DNA from: Lumbricus rubellus
Taxonomy: Eukaryota; Annelida; Clitellata; Crassiclitellata; Lumbricidae
Direction of reading: 5' to 3'
NCBI GenBank assembly: GCA_945859605.1
Contig: OX243824.1
Location: forward strand, 23,094,417 to 23,158,416
DNA length: 64,000 bases
Shown here: positions 1-10,217 of the stretch, one piece after another
Layout of the letters: each line of letters starts with the position of its first letter
How positions within the stretch are numbered: position 1 is the stretch's first letter
Made by a program: the position numbers and the translations under genes
The notes under the pieces: generated by a model
The model's input: the letters and a program-made list of their open reading frames with translations, nothing else
What the model was told of the DNA's origin: nothing
The model's database searches: none

Positions 1-204
1 CAACAAAAGTTTCAATGATAAAGGAATTTGAAGAAGTTATGAATGAAACTCTGGTCATGAAAGATCTGGGTGATTTATCGAAACTAAATATCATTTTGTA
101 CGAAAATTGTACTGAAAGAAGGAACTAGATATTAAGTATTGTCCTAGTGAACATATGATAGCTGATCTCCTAACTAAACCTCTAGAAGCAGTTAAAACTA
201 GGAA
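1..204 (+). pseudogene. Ty1/copia pol remnant (RT and RNase H pieces)
   Basis: Translation gives an RT-like stretch ending MKDLGDLSKLN (compare the copia 'DLGELKYFLG' region). After a disrupted gap there is the typical end of copia RNase H, EHMIADLLTKPLEAVKT (compare 'ADILTKPL'). The reading frame resumes after the MITE at 1284 as KFTCEIGLT and a stop, then a purine tract AAGGAGGGG (1354-1362) and an LTR-like sequence. A large internal deletion and stops make it non-functional. It continues off the left edge of the window. Confidence 0.6.
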
Positions 205-206
205 TA

Positions 207-1281
207 GTCGGGTCAATCTACCGAAAAACCTCGGCGAACCCGGAAAAAATTGCAAGAAAACGTTTTATGATGATTTTCTGGAGTATTAGGTCTGGTGATG
301 AACATACTAAAAGTTGCATAAAATCGGAGCACGGCAAGTGGTCTAATTTTGGCGGGAAAAAAGATGGCCGCCAATTGGACCAGGCATGGGATCTGGAAAT
401 TATACTGTTCGGAACAAATCATGAAATAATTTGCTAACATGCTTTTCTAGACTAATTTGACCCTCCTGAGAACGAAAATCGTGGTTTGGAAGCTTGATTT
501 CAAGCGGTTGCATGGGAAAACAAGATGGCGGCCAAAATGGCGACCTATTGCTTCAACCTGCTGTATAGTCGGGTCAATCTACGAAATGACCCACAAAAAG
601 GTTGCAAGAAGGCCTTTTATGACGATTGTCTGGTGTCTTGGGTCTGGTGATCAGCATACTAAAAGTTGCAAGAAATCGGACCATGGCAAGTGGTCTATTT
701 TTGGTGGGAAAAAAGATGGCCGCCAATTTGGCGCGGCTTGGAATCTGGAAATGATACTGTTAGAAGCAGATCATGTAACAATTTAGTAACATGCTTTTCT
801 AGACTAATTTGACCCTTCTGAGAACGAAAATCGTGGCCAGCAAGCTTGATTTTTAGCGGTTGCATGGGAAAACAAGATGGCGGCCAAAATGGCGGCCGAT
901 TGCTTAAAAGGCTATAAGTGGGGTATTGTATGCGATATGAACATGATTTTGTAATTTAAATTAAGATTTAAGGGTTCTAGGCATGCAATGGAATCAAACA
1001 CACGTATGTAGCACTATAAGAAAACCGAAATGGCGGGGAAATGGCGGCCAGAATGTTGAAATTGCTATAAGTGAAGCGATCTATGCAATAGAAACATGAA
1101 TTCGGACCCCAAGTTAGCATTTTTGAAGTAACGGAAAGCATTGAAATCAACTTTGCAAATGTGACACTGCAAGAAAACTAAAATGGCAGCGATCGGAAGC
1201 GTTTCCGAGAAGTTCGTCAACGGAACTTTTGGGAACGTTTTCTTGCAATTTTTTCCGGGTCATGTCGTAGATTGACCCGAC
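207..1281. mobile_element. MITE with TA duplication, inserted in the copia relic
   Basis: Terminal inverted repeats GTCGGGTCAATCTAC (207 on) and its complement (ending 1281) are flanked by TA (205-206, 1282-1283), as in Tc1/mariner-type insertion. The copia frame LTKPLEAVKTR is interrupted on the left and resumes on the right, which confirms the boundaries. Internally a block of about 360 bp is duplicated in tandem: 207-566 and 567 to about 920 share the TIR, the 'agatggccgcc' stretch and 'catgcttttctagactaattt'. So one TIR copy lies inside the element at 568. No transposase is visible. The ORFs at 213-440 and 457-786 are not considered genes. Confidence 0.75.
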
Positions 1282-1362
1282 TAGAAGTTTACTTGTGAAA
1301 TTGGGCTAACTTGAGAGAACAGTATATTTTGTTATTAGGATAAAGTAGTCGTTAAGGAGGGG

Positions 1363-1625
1363 TGTTGAACTTTATAAGTAGCCCCCCCCCCAAACCTGAA
1401 ATCCTGGCGCCGGCACTGTATATATTGTTGAACTTTATAAGTAGCGCTATAGTATAACGACTATGTTTACTCTGAAGTTGTATAGTCGATGTTCTTGTTC
1501 CTTACTTCTTGACTTAACTTCCGGACAGGATGAGCCGAAATGGCTAGTTTGTGTTTAAGCATTATTCAATATTAATCCTATTAAATCTCTTATTTGTGAA
1601 GGTGATCAGCTTCGTTTCTTAACAT
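1363..1625 (+). repeat. 3' LTR of the copia relic, with a small insertion
   Basis: The region starts with TGTTGAAC directly after the purine tract at 1354-1362 and ends at ACA before position 1625. A 20-bp direct repeat (1363-1382 and 1426-1445) brackets a 43-bp C-rich insert at 1383-1425 that contains 'aaatcctgg'. The same word occurs in other repeat edges in this window (2388, 33415). Confidence 0.45.
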
Positions 1626-2325
1626 CATGGGCGCCCGCACATAGGGGCAAGGGGGGCACTTGCCCCCCCTGGAAAACTGAAACTTATTTTTTTAACTACC
1701 ACTTTTGGGTTTTTAACAAATTTATTCGCATTAAAGCACTAATGATATGAATGTTGCACACAGTGACAGTCAGAAATCTATGTTTAAAAATCTCTGTAGA
1801 TATAAAAATGCTCTTAATTTCTGCCTTACATTACACATTGTTAAAAGCTGGAACCATGACCATTGGCTTTTGATCATCCGGCAGGTGCCCTTGAAAATAG
1901 TAATTTTCTATCGATTATGGCCTACTTGATTGGAATCTTGCTGTCATGCAAACTTTCACAACTGCACAAAATTGAGCATCAATAGAAGTAGCTAGAAGAA
2001 CACTTGCACATTGAAAGCTGACACCTATTTTTTTCACTTATTCATTCACTCAATGGACTTATAATGTTACAGCGCCACTTCAGGAACCCACTTTTAACAT
2101 CTACTTTAAGAAAAATTTCTTCGCACTAAAGAAACTATTCATATCAAAGCTGATACACAAAACGGAACTGAAAAATTTGCATTAAGAAACCTCATTGAAA
2201 AATACTCGTACTCTTCATTTCCAGCTTTGCATTTTTCAAGCACTTGCTACTAAAACATTTACGGTAACTGATCACCGAAAAAAATTTGTGCCCCCCCCCT
2301 GCAAAAATTTCTGCGGGCGCACATG
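1626..2325. mobile_element. hAT-like non-autonomous element, 700 bp
   Basis: An 8-bp target duplication CTTAACAT lies at 1618-1625 and 2326-2333. Terminal inverted repeats CATGGGCGCCCGCA (left) and the complement of CATGTGCGCCCGCA (right) differ at one position. Just inside both ends lies a C/G run (GGGGGGCACTTGCCCCCCC on the left, GTGCCCCCCCCC on the right). An 8-bp duplication is the hAT hallmark. The small ORFs inside (1747-1929, 2195-2386) show no recognisable transposase. Confidence 0.75.
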
Positions 2326-2326
2326 C

Positions 2327-2872
2327 TTAACATATATATATATATTTACGGAATTGGGGATTGGTAGTACTTACGCCCCCCCCTAACCAGAAATCCTGGA
2401 TCCGCCTCTGGAGTTTGGCTCCTGTTAACATGTGAACCTTCCACCAGATGGATGGTGTCATTTCTAAACGCCTTGCGATCTCCCCAGCTCGGCAAATGTC
2501 AATGGCTTTCTCGAGTGTGAGAGTTCGCTCACGCAGTAACAGTTGCTGAGCGTCTTCTTCTCGAATGCCCAGAACTATACGGTCACGTAACACTGAATCG
2601 ATGCAGTTGTCAAAAAAATTAAAAGGTTTAATTAGCAGTCGTAGAGACGTAAGAAAACCCTGAAAAGTTTCACCATCGTTCTGATTACGCTTATTGAACA
2701 TATAACGCTCATAAGTTTCATTGATCTCACCCACAGCGAAGTCGTCGAATTGCTTCAAGATCTCGTCCACCGTGCGGTCGTCTTCACCAGTAAAGAATTT
2801 AAATCCGTTGTAGGTTTTCAGCGCTTGGTCGCCCATGACGTGTAGGAGTAGTGCAACTTGATACTGTTGCAT
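2327..2872 (-). pseudogene. Ty3/gypsy gag fragment
   Basis: The reading frame (181 codons) resembles the N-terminal Gag of the intact gypsy element at 49399. Shared words are 'LLHVMGDQALKTYN' against 'FLHIVGDDALAVYN', 'ERYMFNKRNQ' against 'ERYNFWRSTQ', 'SVLRDRIVLG' against 'SLIRDRIVLG' and 'ICRAGE' against 'ICRAAE'. The last about 28 residues (RRIQDFWLGGG onward) come from an unrelated C-run repeat end spliced in at about 2412. There is no zinc knuckle, protease or pol. It is a 3'-truncated relic of a relative, not a host gene. Confidence 0.7.
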
Positions 2873-2968
2873 GGGCCAGATTGGTAATTATGGAATAATA
2901 TTAAATAGACTTAAAATAGCGTAAATCTTTCACTTTCAATGGCCTTGAGTAAAGAATACTATTTGTAG

Positions 2969-3133
2969 GTAACGAAATGCTTTATCTTCTAACATCAAAA
3001 CGGAACTACAAACTGCGCGTTGACTTGGAAGACTGGGAAGGAGCAAAGCGCTATGCAGATTATTCGAGATTTTCCATCAGTTCATCGGCCAATAATTACA
3101 CGTTGACAGTTGGCGGATATTCTGGAAATGCAG
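2969..3133 (+). CDS. Fibrinogen-like (FReD) gene, penultimate exon
   Basis: After acceptor TTTGTAG at 2968 the exon reads NEMLYLLTSKRNYKLRVDLE, then WEGAKRYADYSRF and LTVGGYSGNAG. This is the classic fibrinogen C-terminal block ('LR.DL.DWEG...A.Y..F'). It ends in phase 1 at the donor G|GTAAAT (3134). Joining to 5204 restores GNAG-NSMYWNNGR without frame change. FReD proteins in invertebrates are secreted lectins that bind acetylated sugars in innate recognition. Upstream exons (signal peptide, N-terminal part) are not visible; they may lie left of the transposon pile or be lost. The first codon is split with a missing previous exon. Confidence 0.8.
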
Positions 3134-3209
3134 GTAAATTTTTAAACTTTTCAACAACGCTTTAGCTTGTGAAGAATTAAAGAATAATAGAAAAAGGAAG
3201 GAGAATAAG

Positions 3210-3658
<449 letters not shown>

Positions 3659-3949
3659 AATGATTTCTTCGTAAATATGGACCGCTCGACATCATGAGAC
3701 AGGTTAATATTAATCGAACAACCCGAAATTTGACGTGTTTAAGAATTCAATCTTTATGAATAATCGATTAATTAATAGTTAAAATGAAAAACTCTTAATT
3801 ACAATTTCTTACAAGCATATTGCAATTATTGAAATGATTTCAAAGTGAAGCATCCATCGCGTTTAAACCTTGCGGCAATTCGGTGAACCCATGCACGATG
3901 TTTCAGCTCCAGTGCCACTCAGGTTCATGAATACGAAAGTCTAGAATTA

Positions 3950-4165
3950 GGCTACTAACATTACATTGTACTTGGATTTGAAAAATTTAAAAGCATCATT
4001 TAGGCCTGTGACAAATCAAAGGTGCTCACTGCTCTTGGAAGTAATAATGTCATATGCAATAATGATATTATTACTTCCAAGAGCAGTGAGCACCTTTGAT
4101 TTGTTACAGGCCTAAATGATGCTTTTAAATTTTTCAAATCCAAGTACAATGTAATGTTAGTAGCC
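3950..4165. repeat. Near-perfect 216-bp hairpin palindrome
   Basis: The left arm begins GGCTACTAACATTACATTG (3950) and the right arm ends with its complement at 4165. Arms of about 100 bp match almost completely (one visible difference, GTGACAAATC versus GATTTGTTAC) around a short spacer near 4049-4066. It lies in the FReD intron. No flanking duplication is evident, so mobility is unproven. It could be a palindromic MITE or a recent inverted duplication. Confidence 0.9.
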
Positions 4166-4167
4166 AG

Positions 4168-4246
4168 GCAATTTTTTTAACTATTGCATTTCTTTATTTC
4201 TTAATTATTAAGAAATAAATAAATGCAATAGTTTTAAAAAAATTGC
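4168..4246. repeat. Second, AT-rich palindrome
   Basis: GCAATTTTTTTAACTATTGC near 4168 pairs with GCAATAGTTTTAAAAAAATTG ending at 4246, around TTAATTATTAA. It follows the previous palindrome by only two bases. Confidence 0.8.
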
Positions 4247-5203
4247 ACACACAATTAAAGAATCGCGACAAGCGGACTCCTCTCGATAATTGACAAAATA
4301 ATGGCTTCGATGTTGAGAGTCTTTGGACCAAGTTGCGAGGACAGGATGGTGATAGGCCTAAAGGAGATCATTATTTTTTGCAGAAGATGACGCCCATCCG
4401 GCTGTTAGACAATACTGAAGTTATAAGGACAACAAATATTTGTCGACTGTCTGTCGATGGAAGCACATTCATAGATTTTGAGTCCCTAATTATTATGCCA
4501 CTCTTGTCTGATCTTCTTTACGACTATAGCAATGTGCAGACTATGGATTGTGACTTTCTAAGCGATTCAACTATAAGAAGCTTACCTTGTTCATCTAGAT
4601 AATGGCGCTATGGAAATCTCTGTTGATAAGATGCAGTGTTAGCGACTCCACGAATGACTAATGATTTTATTAAAGGGCGATTACCCGATAAGGAATTAAT
4701 TAAAGAAGCGATAAGGGATGACATGTGCGTGGATAAATTCTGCGGGGCTGGGGTCGAACCTAATGACTTCTGGAGGACGAAGTTATGCTCCAAAGAAATT
4801 GGACTAGGCTAAATTGCGCCGAATGTCTCATTTTGGTGCATTATTTTGACCAAAATTGCGCTCATACCAGCTAAATTGATCATTTTATATTGGTGAATTT
4901 GGTGGGGTACGAATAATATTAATAAACATAGACCTACATGGTGCTCGGACCGTCACTCTCACTACATGCATAGCCTACTAACTGACAGCATGACGTACAT
5001 ACATATTTTAATGATATTTAAACATACTTTTTCTCAAATGTCTGACAAAATGTTACACCAACGTATACAGACTAGTCTGCCATTTCTGCGGAATTTTCGT
5101 GAAAGGAGTGCAGCTAAGCAGTTAGTTTAGCAACACAACTTCTGTTATTAGCATAAACTTTGCTGATAATACAGTGTTGGAAAGTTATCATTATGATTTG
5201 CAG
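4247..5203. other. Rest of FReD intron
   Basis: No gene or clear repeat recognised. The ORFs at 4333-4602 and 4608-4793 have no recognisable similarity. The acceptor TTTGCAG ends at 5203. Confidence 0.5.
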
Positions 5204-5466
5204 GTAACAGTATGTATTGGAACAACGGAAGACAATTCTCCACCATCGATGCAGACAACGATGAGAATCGAGGATATTACTGTGCCGGGAAGCTCGGCGG
5301 TGCGTGGTGGTACGGCAGCTGTTCTTACGCTAGTCTTAATGGCAAATATCATAATCAAAATGAAACTGTTATAACATCACAAGGGGGGATTAATTGGTAT
5401 CATTGGAAGAATGACCATCATTATTCCTTCAAGGCGGCCGAAATGAAACTAGTTCCGGTGGCTTAG
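5204..5466 (+). CDS. Fibrinogen-like (FReD) gene, last exon
   Basis: This exon continues in frame from 3133. It reads NSMYWNNGRQFSTIDADND, then YYCAGKLGGAWWYGSC, SYASLNGKY and a C-terminal INWYHWKNDHHYSFKAAEMK ending VPVA and a TAG stop. The conserved FReD landmarks are present: the DxDND calcium-loop region, a disulfide pair around GAWW, the LNG motif and the final W..W....YS...EMK block. The residue before the second Cys region is SYAS where vertebrate proteins have 'CH.SN'. This is a complete C-terminal half of a FReD with no stops, so probably a live gene, although the 5' part is not in view. Confidence 0.85.
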
Positions 5467-5889
5467 AACATATAGGGCCTAGGCCTACAGTGCATTCTGT
5501 CATTATGAACAGAATCCAATCGATTATTTGTCTTATTACATGTATGTCGTGGTTAGGCCTATATAATAATTATATAGACCATCTTCTGATTATATAGCAT
5601 AGGCCCTACCTAATTTAGTTGTAATTGTAATTTAAAAAAAGTTTTATAACGATTGACGATATTGACGAACTAATAACTGATAACTTTTATTTGTTTAATT
5701 TTATTTGCATTACTGCAGGTGATAAAATTATGTTGTCATATAACAGCATTTTCTTAGTGCAGTGCTCAGTGCTCACCCTGCCAATTATTATGATCGAACT
5801 TTGCTGGCTAACATAATTGCTATGGCAAGGTATAACATAGCTGACCCGCGGACTTTTTTAAACCCGCCGATGATATTTTCTGGCCGGTG
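5467..5889. other. Intergenic, no gene seen
   Basis: AT-rich 3' flank of the FReD gene. It ends with the target duplication GGCCGGTG (5882-5889) of the next element. No clear polyadenylation site was identified. Confidence 0.4.
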
Positions 5890-6159
5890 CATGGGCGGAG
5901 TTTATCAGGGGCTAGGGGGGGCTAAGCCCCCCCAAGAATCCACCGACTTTACCATGCATCAATATGTACTTCTAAGGGTAAAAAATGGTACATTTGTGGA
6001 GACAACAAAAGAGCAAAAGGCCTAGACAGTGAGCTGCTGGCCACCAGCCCCCCCCCAGCCCCCCCATCAAGACTGTGAAAACGAAGACTAGCAGTGTGTA
6101 GCAGTAACGTAGTATAATTCGTTTAATGCGCAAAAACAGGTTGGCAGAATGCAACCTTG

Positions 6160-6480
6160 GACAATGAGACAAACTAAAAGATAAAGTAGATATCAGTTAT
6201 TAGTAGGACAATGAGACAAACTAAAAGATAAAGTAGATATCAGTTATTAGTAGGACATTGAGACAAACTAAAAGATAAAGTAGATATCAGTTATTAGTAG
6301 GACAATGAGACAAACTAAAAGATAAAGTAGATATCAGTTATTAGTAGGACAATGAGACAAACTAAAAGATAAAGTAGATATCAGTTATTAGTAGGACAAT
6401 GAGACAAACTAAAAGATAAAGTAGATATCAGTTATTAGTAGGGCAATGAGACAAACTAAAAGGTATCAGTTATTAGTAGG
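6160..6480 (+). repeat. 47-bp tandem array 1
   Basis: The unit begins GACAATGAGACAAACTAAAA and recurs at 6160, 6207, 6254 and so on, about 6.8 copies, nearly identical; the last copy has a deletion. The high identity suggests recent expansion. Confidence 0.9.
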
Positions 6481-6621
6481 CTATTATATTAGATCACATT
6501 ACTACCGTATTGTCACCTGGAGGTGAAGTTCTAAGCATTTTTCATGGAAGTTCAAAGTTGTGCATTTGCTCTCTGATCATGAGACCTGGCCCGCGACTTG
6601 TAATCTGTATATTATTATCAG

Positions 6622-7680
6622 CGATTTTCGGGTGTCTAAAGGCATCATTTTGATTTCAGTATTATCACAATTTTCGGGTGTCTAAGGTCAACATTTTAAT
6701 TTTAATATTATCAACGATTTTCGGGTGTCTAAGGAGAGCATTTTGATTTTAGTATTACCAACGATTTTCAGGTGTGTATGGACATCATTTTGATGCCAGT
6801 ATTAACAACGATTTTTGGGTGTGTAAGGATATTATGTGTCTAAGAACATAATTTTGATTTCAGTATTATCGGCGATTTTCTGGTGTCTAAGGTCATCATT
6901 TTGATTTTAATATTATCAACGATTTTCGGGTGTGTATTGACATCATTTGATTCCAGTATAATCAACGATTTTCGGGTGTCTAAACACATCATTTTGATGT
7001 TAATTTTATCAAAGATTTTCAGGTGTGTAAAAATTAGTATTAACAACGATTTTCGGGTGTGTAAGGACATAATTTCGATGCCAGTATTATCAACAATTTT
7101 TGGGTGTGTAAGGACATCATTTTGATTATAATATTATCAACGATTCTCGGGTGTCTAAGGAGATCATTATGATTCCAGTTTTTTCAACGATTTTCGAGTG
7201 TCTAAGAACATCTTTTTGAATCCAGTATTATCAACAATTTTCGGGTGTCTAAAGATATCATTTTGATGCCAGTATCATCAACGATTTTTGGGTGTCTAAG
7301 GACATCATTATGATGCCAGTATAATCATCTATTTTTGGGTGTGTAAGGACACCATTTTGATTCCAGTATTACCAACGATTTTTGGGTGTGTAAAGAGATC
7401 ATTATGAATCCAGTATTTTCAACAATTTTCGGGTGTTTAAGGATTTCATTTTGATGCCAGTATCATCAACGATTTCTGGGTGTCAAAGGACATCATTTTG
7501 TTGCCAGTATAATCAACGATGTTCGGGTGTGTAAGGACATCATTTTGATTCCAGTATTATCAACGATTTTGCGTGTGTATTGAGATCATTATGATTTCAG
7601 TATATTCAACGATTTTCGGGTGTCTAAGGACATCTTTTTGATTCCAGTATTATCAACGATTTTCGGGTGTCTAAGGATAA
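6622..7680 (+). repeat. 47-bp tandem array 2 (diverged)
   Basis: The unit contains CGATTTTCGGGTGTCTAAGG followed by ACATCATTTTGATTCCAGTA. Early starts at 6622, 6668, 6715 and 6762 give a 46-47 bp period. There are about 22 diverged copies. The sequence is unrelated to array 1 although the period is the same. Confidence 0.85.
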
Positions 7681-8330
7681 ACACGATAAACGCGATCACT
7701 AAAAAGGTGTCTACGGTAAAACATTATTTTTACGAGATTTCAATTAAACTGGACGATTAAAAAAGGTGTATCCACATAAATTCTATGGTTTTTATGAGAT
7801 CTCAGTTAAACTCGATGACTAAAAAAGGTGTTTACGGCAACAAAGTTTTTTTTATGAGATTTCAATTACCTCAACGACTTCAAAATGGTGTATCCACACA
7901 TATTGTATGGATTATATGAGATCCCAGTTAAACTCGAAGACTAAAAAGGTGTGTCCGCAGAAATAGTGTGGTTTGCTTGTGATTTCAATTAAACTCTATG
8001 ACTAAAAAAGGTGTTTCCGCAAAAATAGTATGATTTTTATGAGGTCTGAACTCGATAACTAAATAAGGTATTTACGGATAATAGTGTTTATTTTTATGAG
8101 ATCTGAACTCGATAACTAAAGAAGGTATTTACGGATATTAGTGTTTATTTTTATGAGATTTTAATTAAACTCGATGACTAAAAAGGTGTTTACGGAAAAA
8201 AATTTTTTTCTGAGATTTCAATTAAACTTGCTGACTGAAAAAGGTGTGTCCGCAGAAATAGTGTGGTTTTTATGAGATCTGAAATCGACGACTTAAAAAA
8301 ATCATCATCTTTTAGGCCGAGGAAATTTTT
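7681..8330 (+). repeat. Tandem array 3, about 60-bp unit (diverged)
   Basis: Repeated words AACTCGATGACTAAAAAAGG, TGTTTACGG and TTTTTATGAGATTTCAATT recur about ten times at roughly 60-bp spacing, with indels. Confidence 0.7.
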
Positions 8331-8377
8331 TTTATCCCCCCCAAGAACGGAAACCAAACTCCGCCCATGGGCCGGTG

Positions 8378-9280
8378 TCACGAAATAGAGTATACCCCGT
8401 ATTAATCGTATCCCCCAAATGAGGGGAAAGTCTAAAAGCCAATTCCGCGCGTATTTATTTTTGCAAATTAATTTTCATCTGCTTTGTTTTGACCAATGAC
8501 ACTAGCAGGTATGCTTATTCCTACTAGATAATTTTTGCTTTGGTTTTATAGCACCTAGAACATTTAAAACACTTAAATACACCTAGAGTCACTAAATAAT
8601 TTTGAGTTGCCTTTCTCTAAACATTGCTTAGGACACTGAAAACAATTAAAGTCACTTTAAACTTTAACTAGAGTATAAATTTTTCAATTAGGCCTATACG
8701 CGTTTATAAAAAAATGGAATAGAATGGTTTGTACCCCGGATAGTCTAGACCAGTTAATTCAATCCGTGGGTATAGATTAATTCAGCCCCCGAATAGTTTT
8801 CAGGGAGATACTACCTTTCGTGACACCGGTAGATCCTGACCAATATATATTTTATATGTAGGCTAATACTTATGTTATATAATTATTGGAACTAATTTAC
8901 AGTTTTAAACTGTAGTTCTTTTTAGCAAATTAACCTGAAGTATACAAGTACATATTTTATTGAGAAGACTGCTTTTAGTAATTTAGTAAATTACATTCAG
9001 TTAGAATTTGTTACAATGGTCAAAAAGTCGCCATGTCTTAGACACTTTACATACGAGTGGCACTACAGCACCAGTCGCTTGCATTGCAATTTCGTAGTCA
9101 AATTGCTTAAGTGCAGTAGGCTATGTCGGAATTACGAGGAAAACAGAACTGGATTTGAAACAATGTCAGATTAAGAGGATACACCCTCCCGAGATAAATT
9201 ACATAGGGGAGATTAAAGGAAACAGAAAGAGAAGAAGAGGCAGATGATGCTGGGATGATGATAAGTAAGGAATAAAACGA
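8378..9280. other. Intergenic, no gene seen
   Basis: AT-rich unique-looking DNA. The minus ORF at 9107-9571 runs into the LTR and is not supported as a gene. Confidence 0.4.
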
Positions 9281-9316
9281 ACTGCAGAGGAAGCACAGCG
9301 AAGAGAAGATGGCGTC
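9281..9316 (+). repeat. Repeat A copy 1, left piece
   Basis: AAAACGAACTGCAGAGGAAG and the following AGCGAAGAGAAGA match 22395 onward. The repeat is interrupted at 9316 by the LTR element and continues at 16365 and again at 18506. This shows that both insertions hit one pre-existing repeat. Confidence 0.75.
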
Positions 9317-9807
9317 TGTAAGCGTATTTAATGTAGGCCTAGTACAGCGGCCAGTCGATTGTGTGTACGCCAGCGACGAAACGGGCCAGAGTGCACAGCT
9401 GTGTTTAGGCGCGCGATTTGAGACGACTGTCTGGACGACTGTCTGGAAGACGGCGGATTGAGAGAGAAGGAGGGAGTGCTTAAAGGAAGAGTGAAGAGAT
9501 AGGCTGTGATGAATATAGTAGTTGCTGTTTAGTTGTAGTAGAGAAGAGTCGTTGTTGCTATGATAATGCAAGGATAGACATTATCGTGTTGTTGCTGCTG
9601 TTTCATCTTTACGTTGGATTTGATTATAATATACTTTGGAAACCTATCGTCGTTGTCGTTGAAGTAGAATAAGGAATTACTGTAGAACTTTACCTAGACA
9701 GTAGATTCAAATCAGTTTCATTGTAGGAGTAAGTTTAGGCCACTGAAGAACGACATAGAAGCTACCGAAGAGACTGGGAGGTCAACGCAGGGAAGAAGGC
9801 GGTGACA
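9317..9807 (+). repeat. 5' LTR of Gmr1-like copy 1
   Basis: Starts TGTAAGCG and ends GGTGACA. Near-identical to 15869-16359; visible differences are GACGACTG versus GACGATTG and AACGACATA versus AACTATATA. Confidence 0.92.
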
Positions 9808-9809
9808 TT

Positions 9810-9854
9810 TGGTGGCAGCGGTGGGATTCGAACCCACGCCCCCGAAGAGACTGG
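9810..9854 (+). promoter_or_regulatory. Primer-binding site with extended tRNA-Leu complement
   Basis: Two bases after the LTR begins a 45-nt stretch whose complement reads as the 3' half of a tRNA with CCA. It contains a T-arm GTGGGTTCGAATCCCAC, an acceptor strand CGCTGCCA and a variable arm with CTCTTCGGGGGC, and it ends in CCAGT of the anticodon stem. This agrees with my memory of eukaryotic tRNA-Leu(AAG). A normal primer site is about 18 nt, so this is an unusually long capture. Confidence 0.75.
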
Positions 9855-9884
9855 TGGGTCAACGCAGGGAAGAAGGCGGTGACA
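9844..9884 (+). repeat. Duplicated LTR tail after the primer site
   Basis: 41 bp (GAAGAGACTGG ... GGTGACA) repeat the last 41 bp of the LTR (9767-9807) with two differences. They are followed by a second primer-like TTTGGTGCAGCACGGTGGG. The copy overlaps the tRNA-like stretch in the shared word GAAGAGACTGG. Confidence 0.85.
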
Positions 9885-10217
9885 TTTGGTGCAGCACGGT
9901 GGGATTCGAATCTGCGAACGGTTGGATTTGTATCTACGGATGTTTGGACATTTCTGCGGATGCTGATATTCTCATAATTATACGGAAGTTACGATATTCA
10001 AACCACGGAACGGAAATATCTTATCTCAGCTACGGTGATATTTATTCAAACCACGGAACGGAAATATCTTATCTCAGCTCTGAAATTATTCGACGTCGAT
10101 TCAACGAGTCATCGATTATCTATACGACGGTGAGAAACGACAACTCAACGACTGAAAGGTAGGAAAAACTTGCTTGTCTATAAAAGAAGCAATAGCAACA
10201 ACAAGTAAAGAAGTAAG

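Larger units (their letters stand above)
5890..8369. mobile_element. hAT-like element filled with tandem arrays, 2480 bp
   Basis: Perfect 14-bp terminal inverted repeats CATGGGCGGAGTTT (5890) and AAACTCCGCCCATG (ending 8369) are flanked by the 8-bp duplication GGCCGGTG (5882-5889, 8370-8377). The ends also carry G/C runs like the elements at 1626 and 33016. The interior is three successive tandem arrays and no transposase. The ORFs within (5972-6172, 6840-7125, 8190-8381) follow the repeats and are not genes. Confidence 0.85.

Noticed and set aside
6160..6480. Possible CRISPR-like array
   Set aside because: Units are contiguous 47-bp tandem copies without spacers, in eukaryotic DNA.
9810..9854. 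tRNA-Leu gene on the minus strand
   Set aside because: Only the 3' part plus encoded CCA is present, directly after an LTR; it is a primer-site capture, not a gene.
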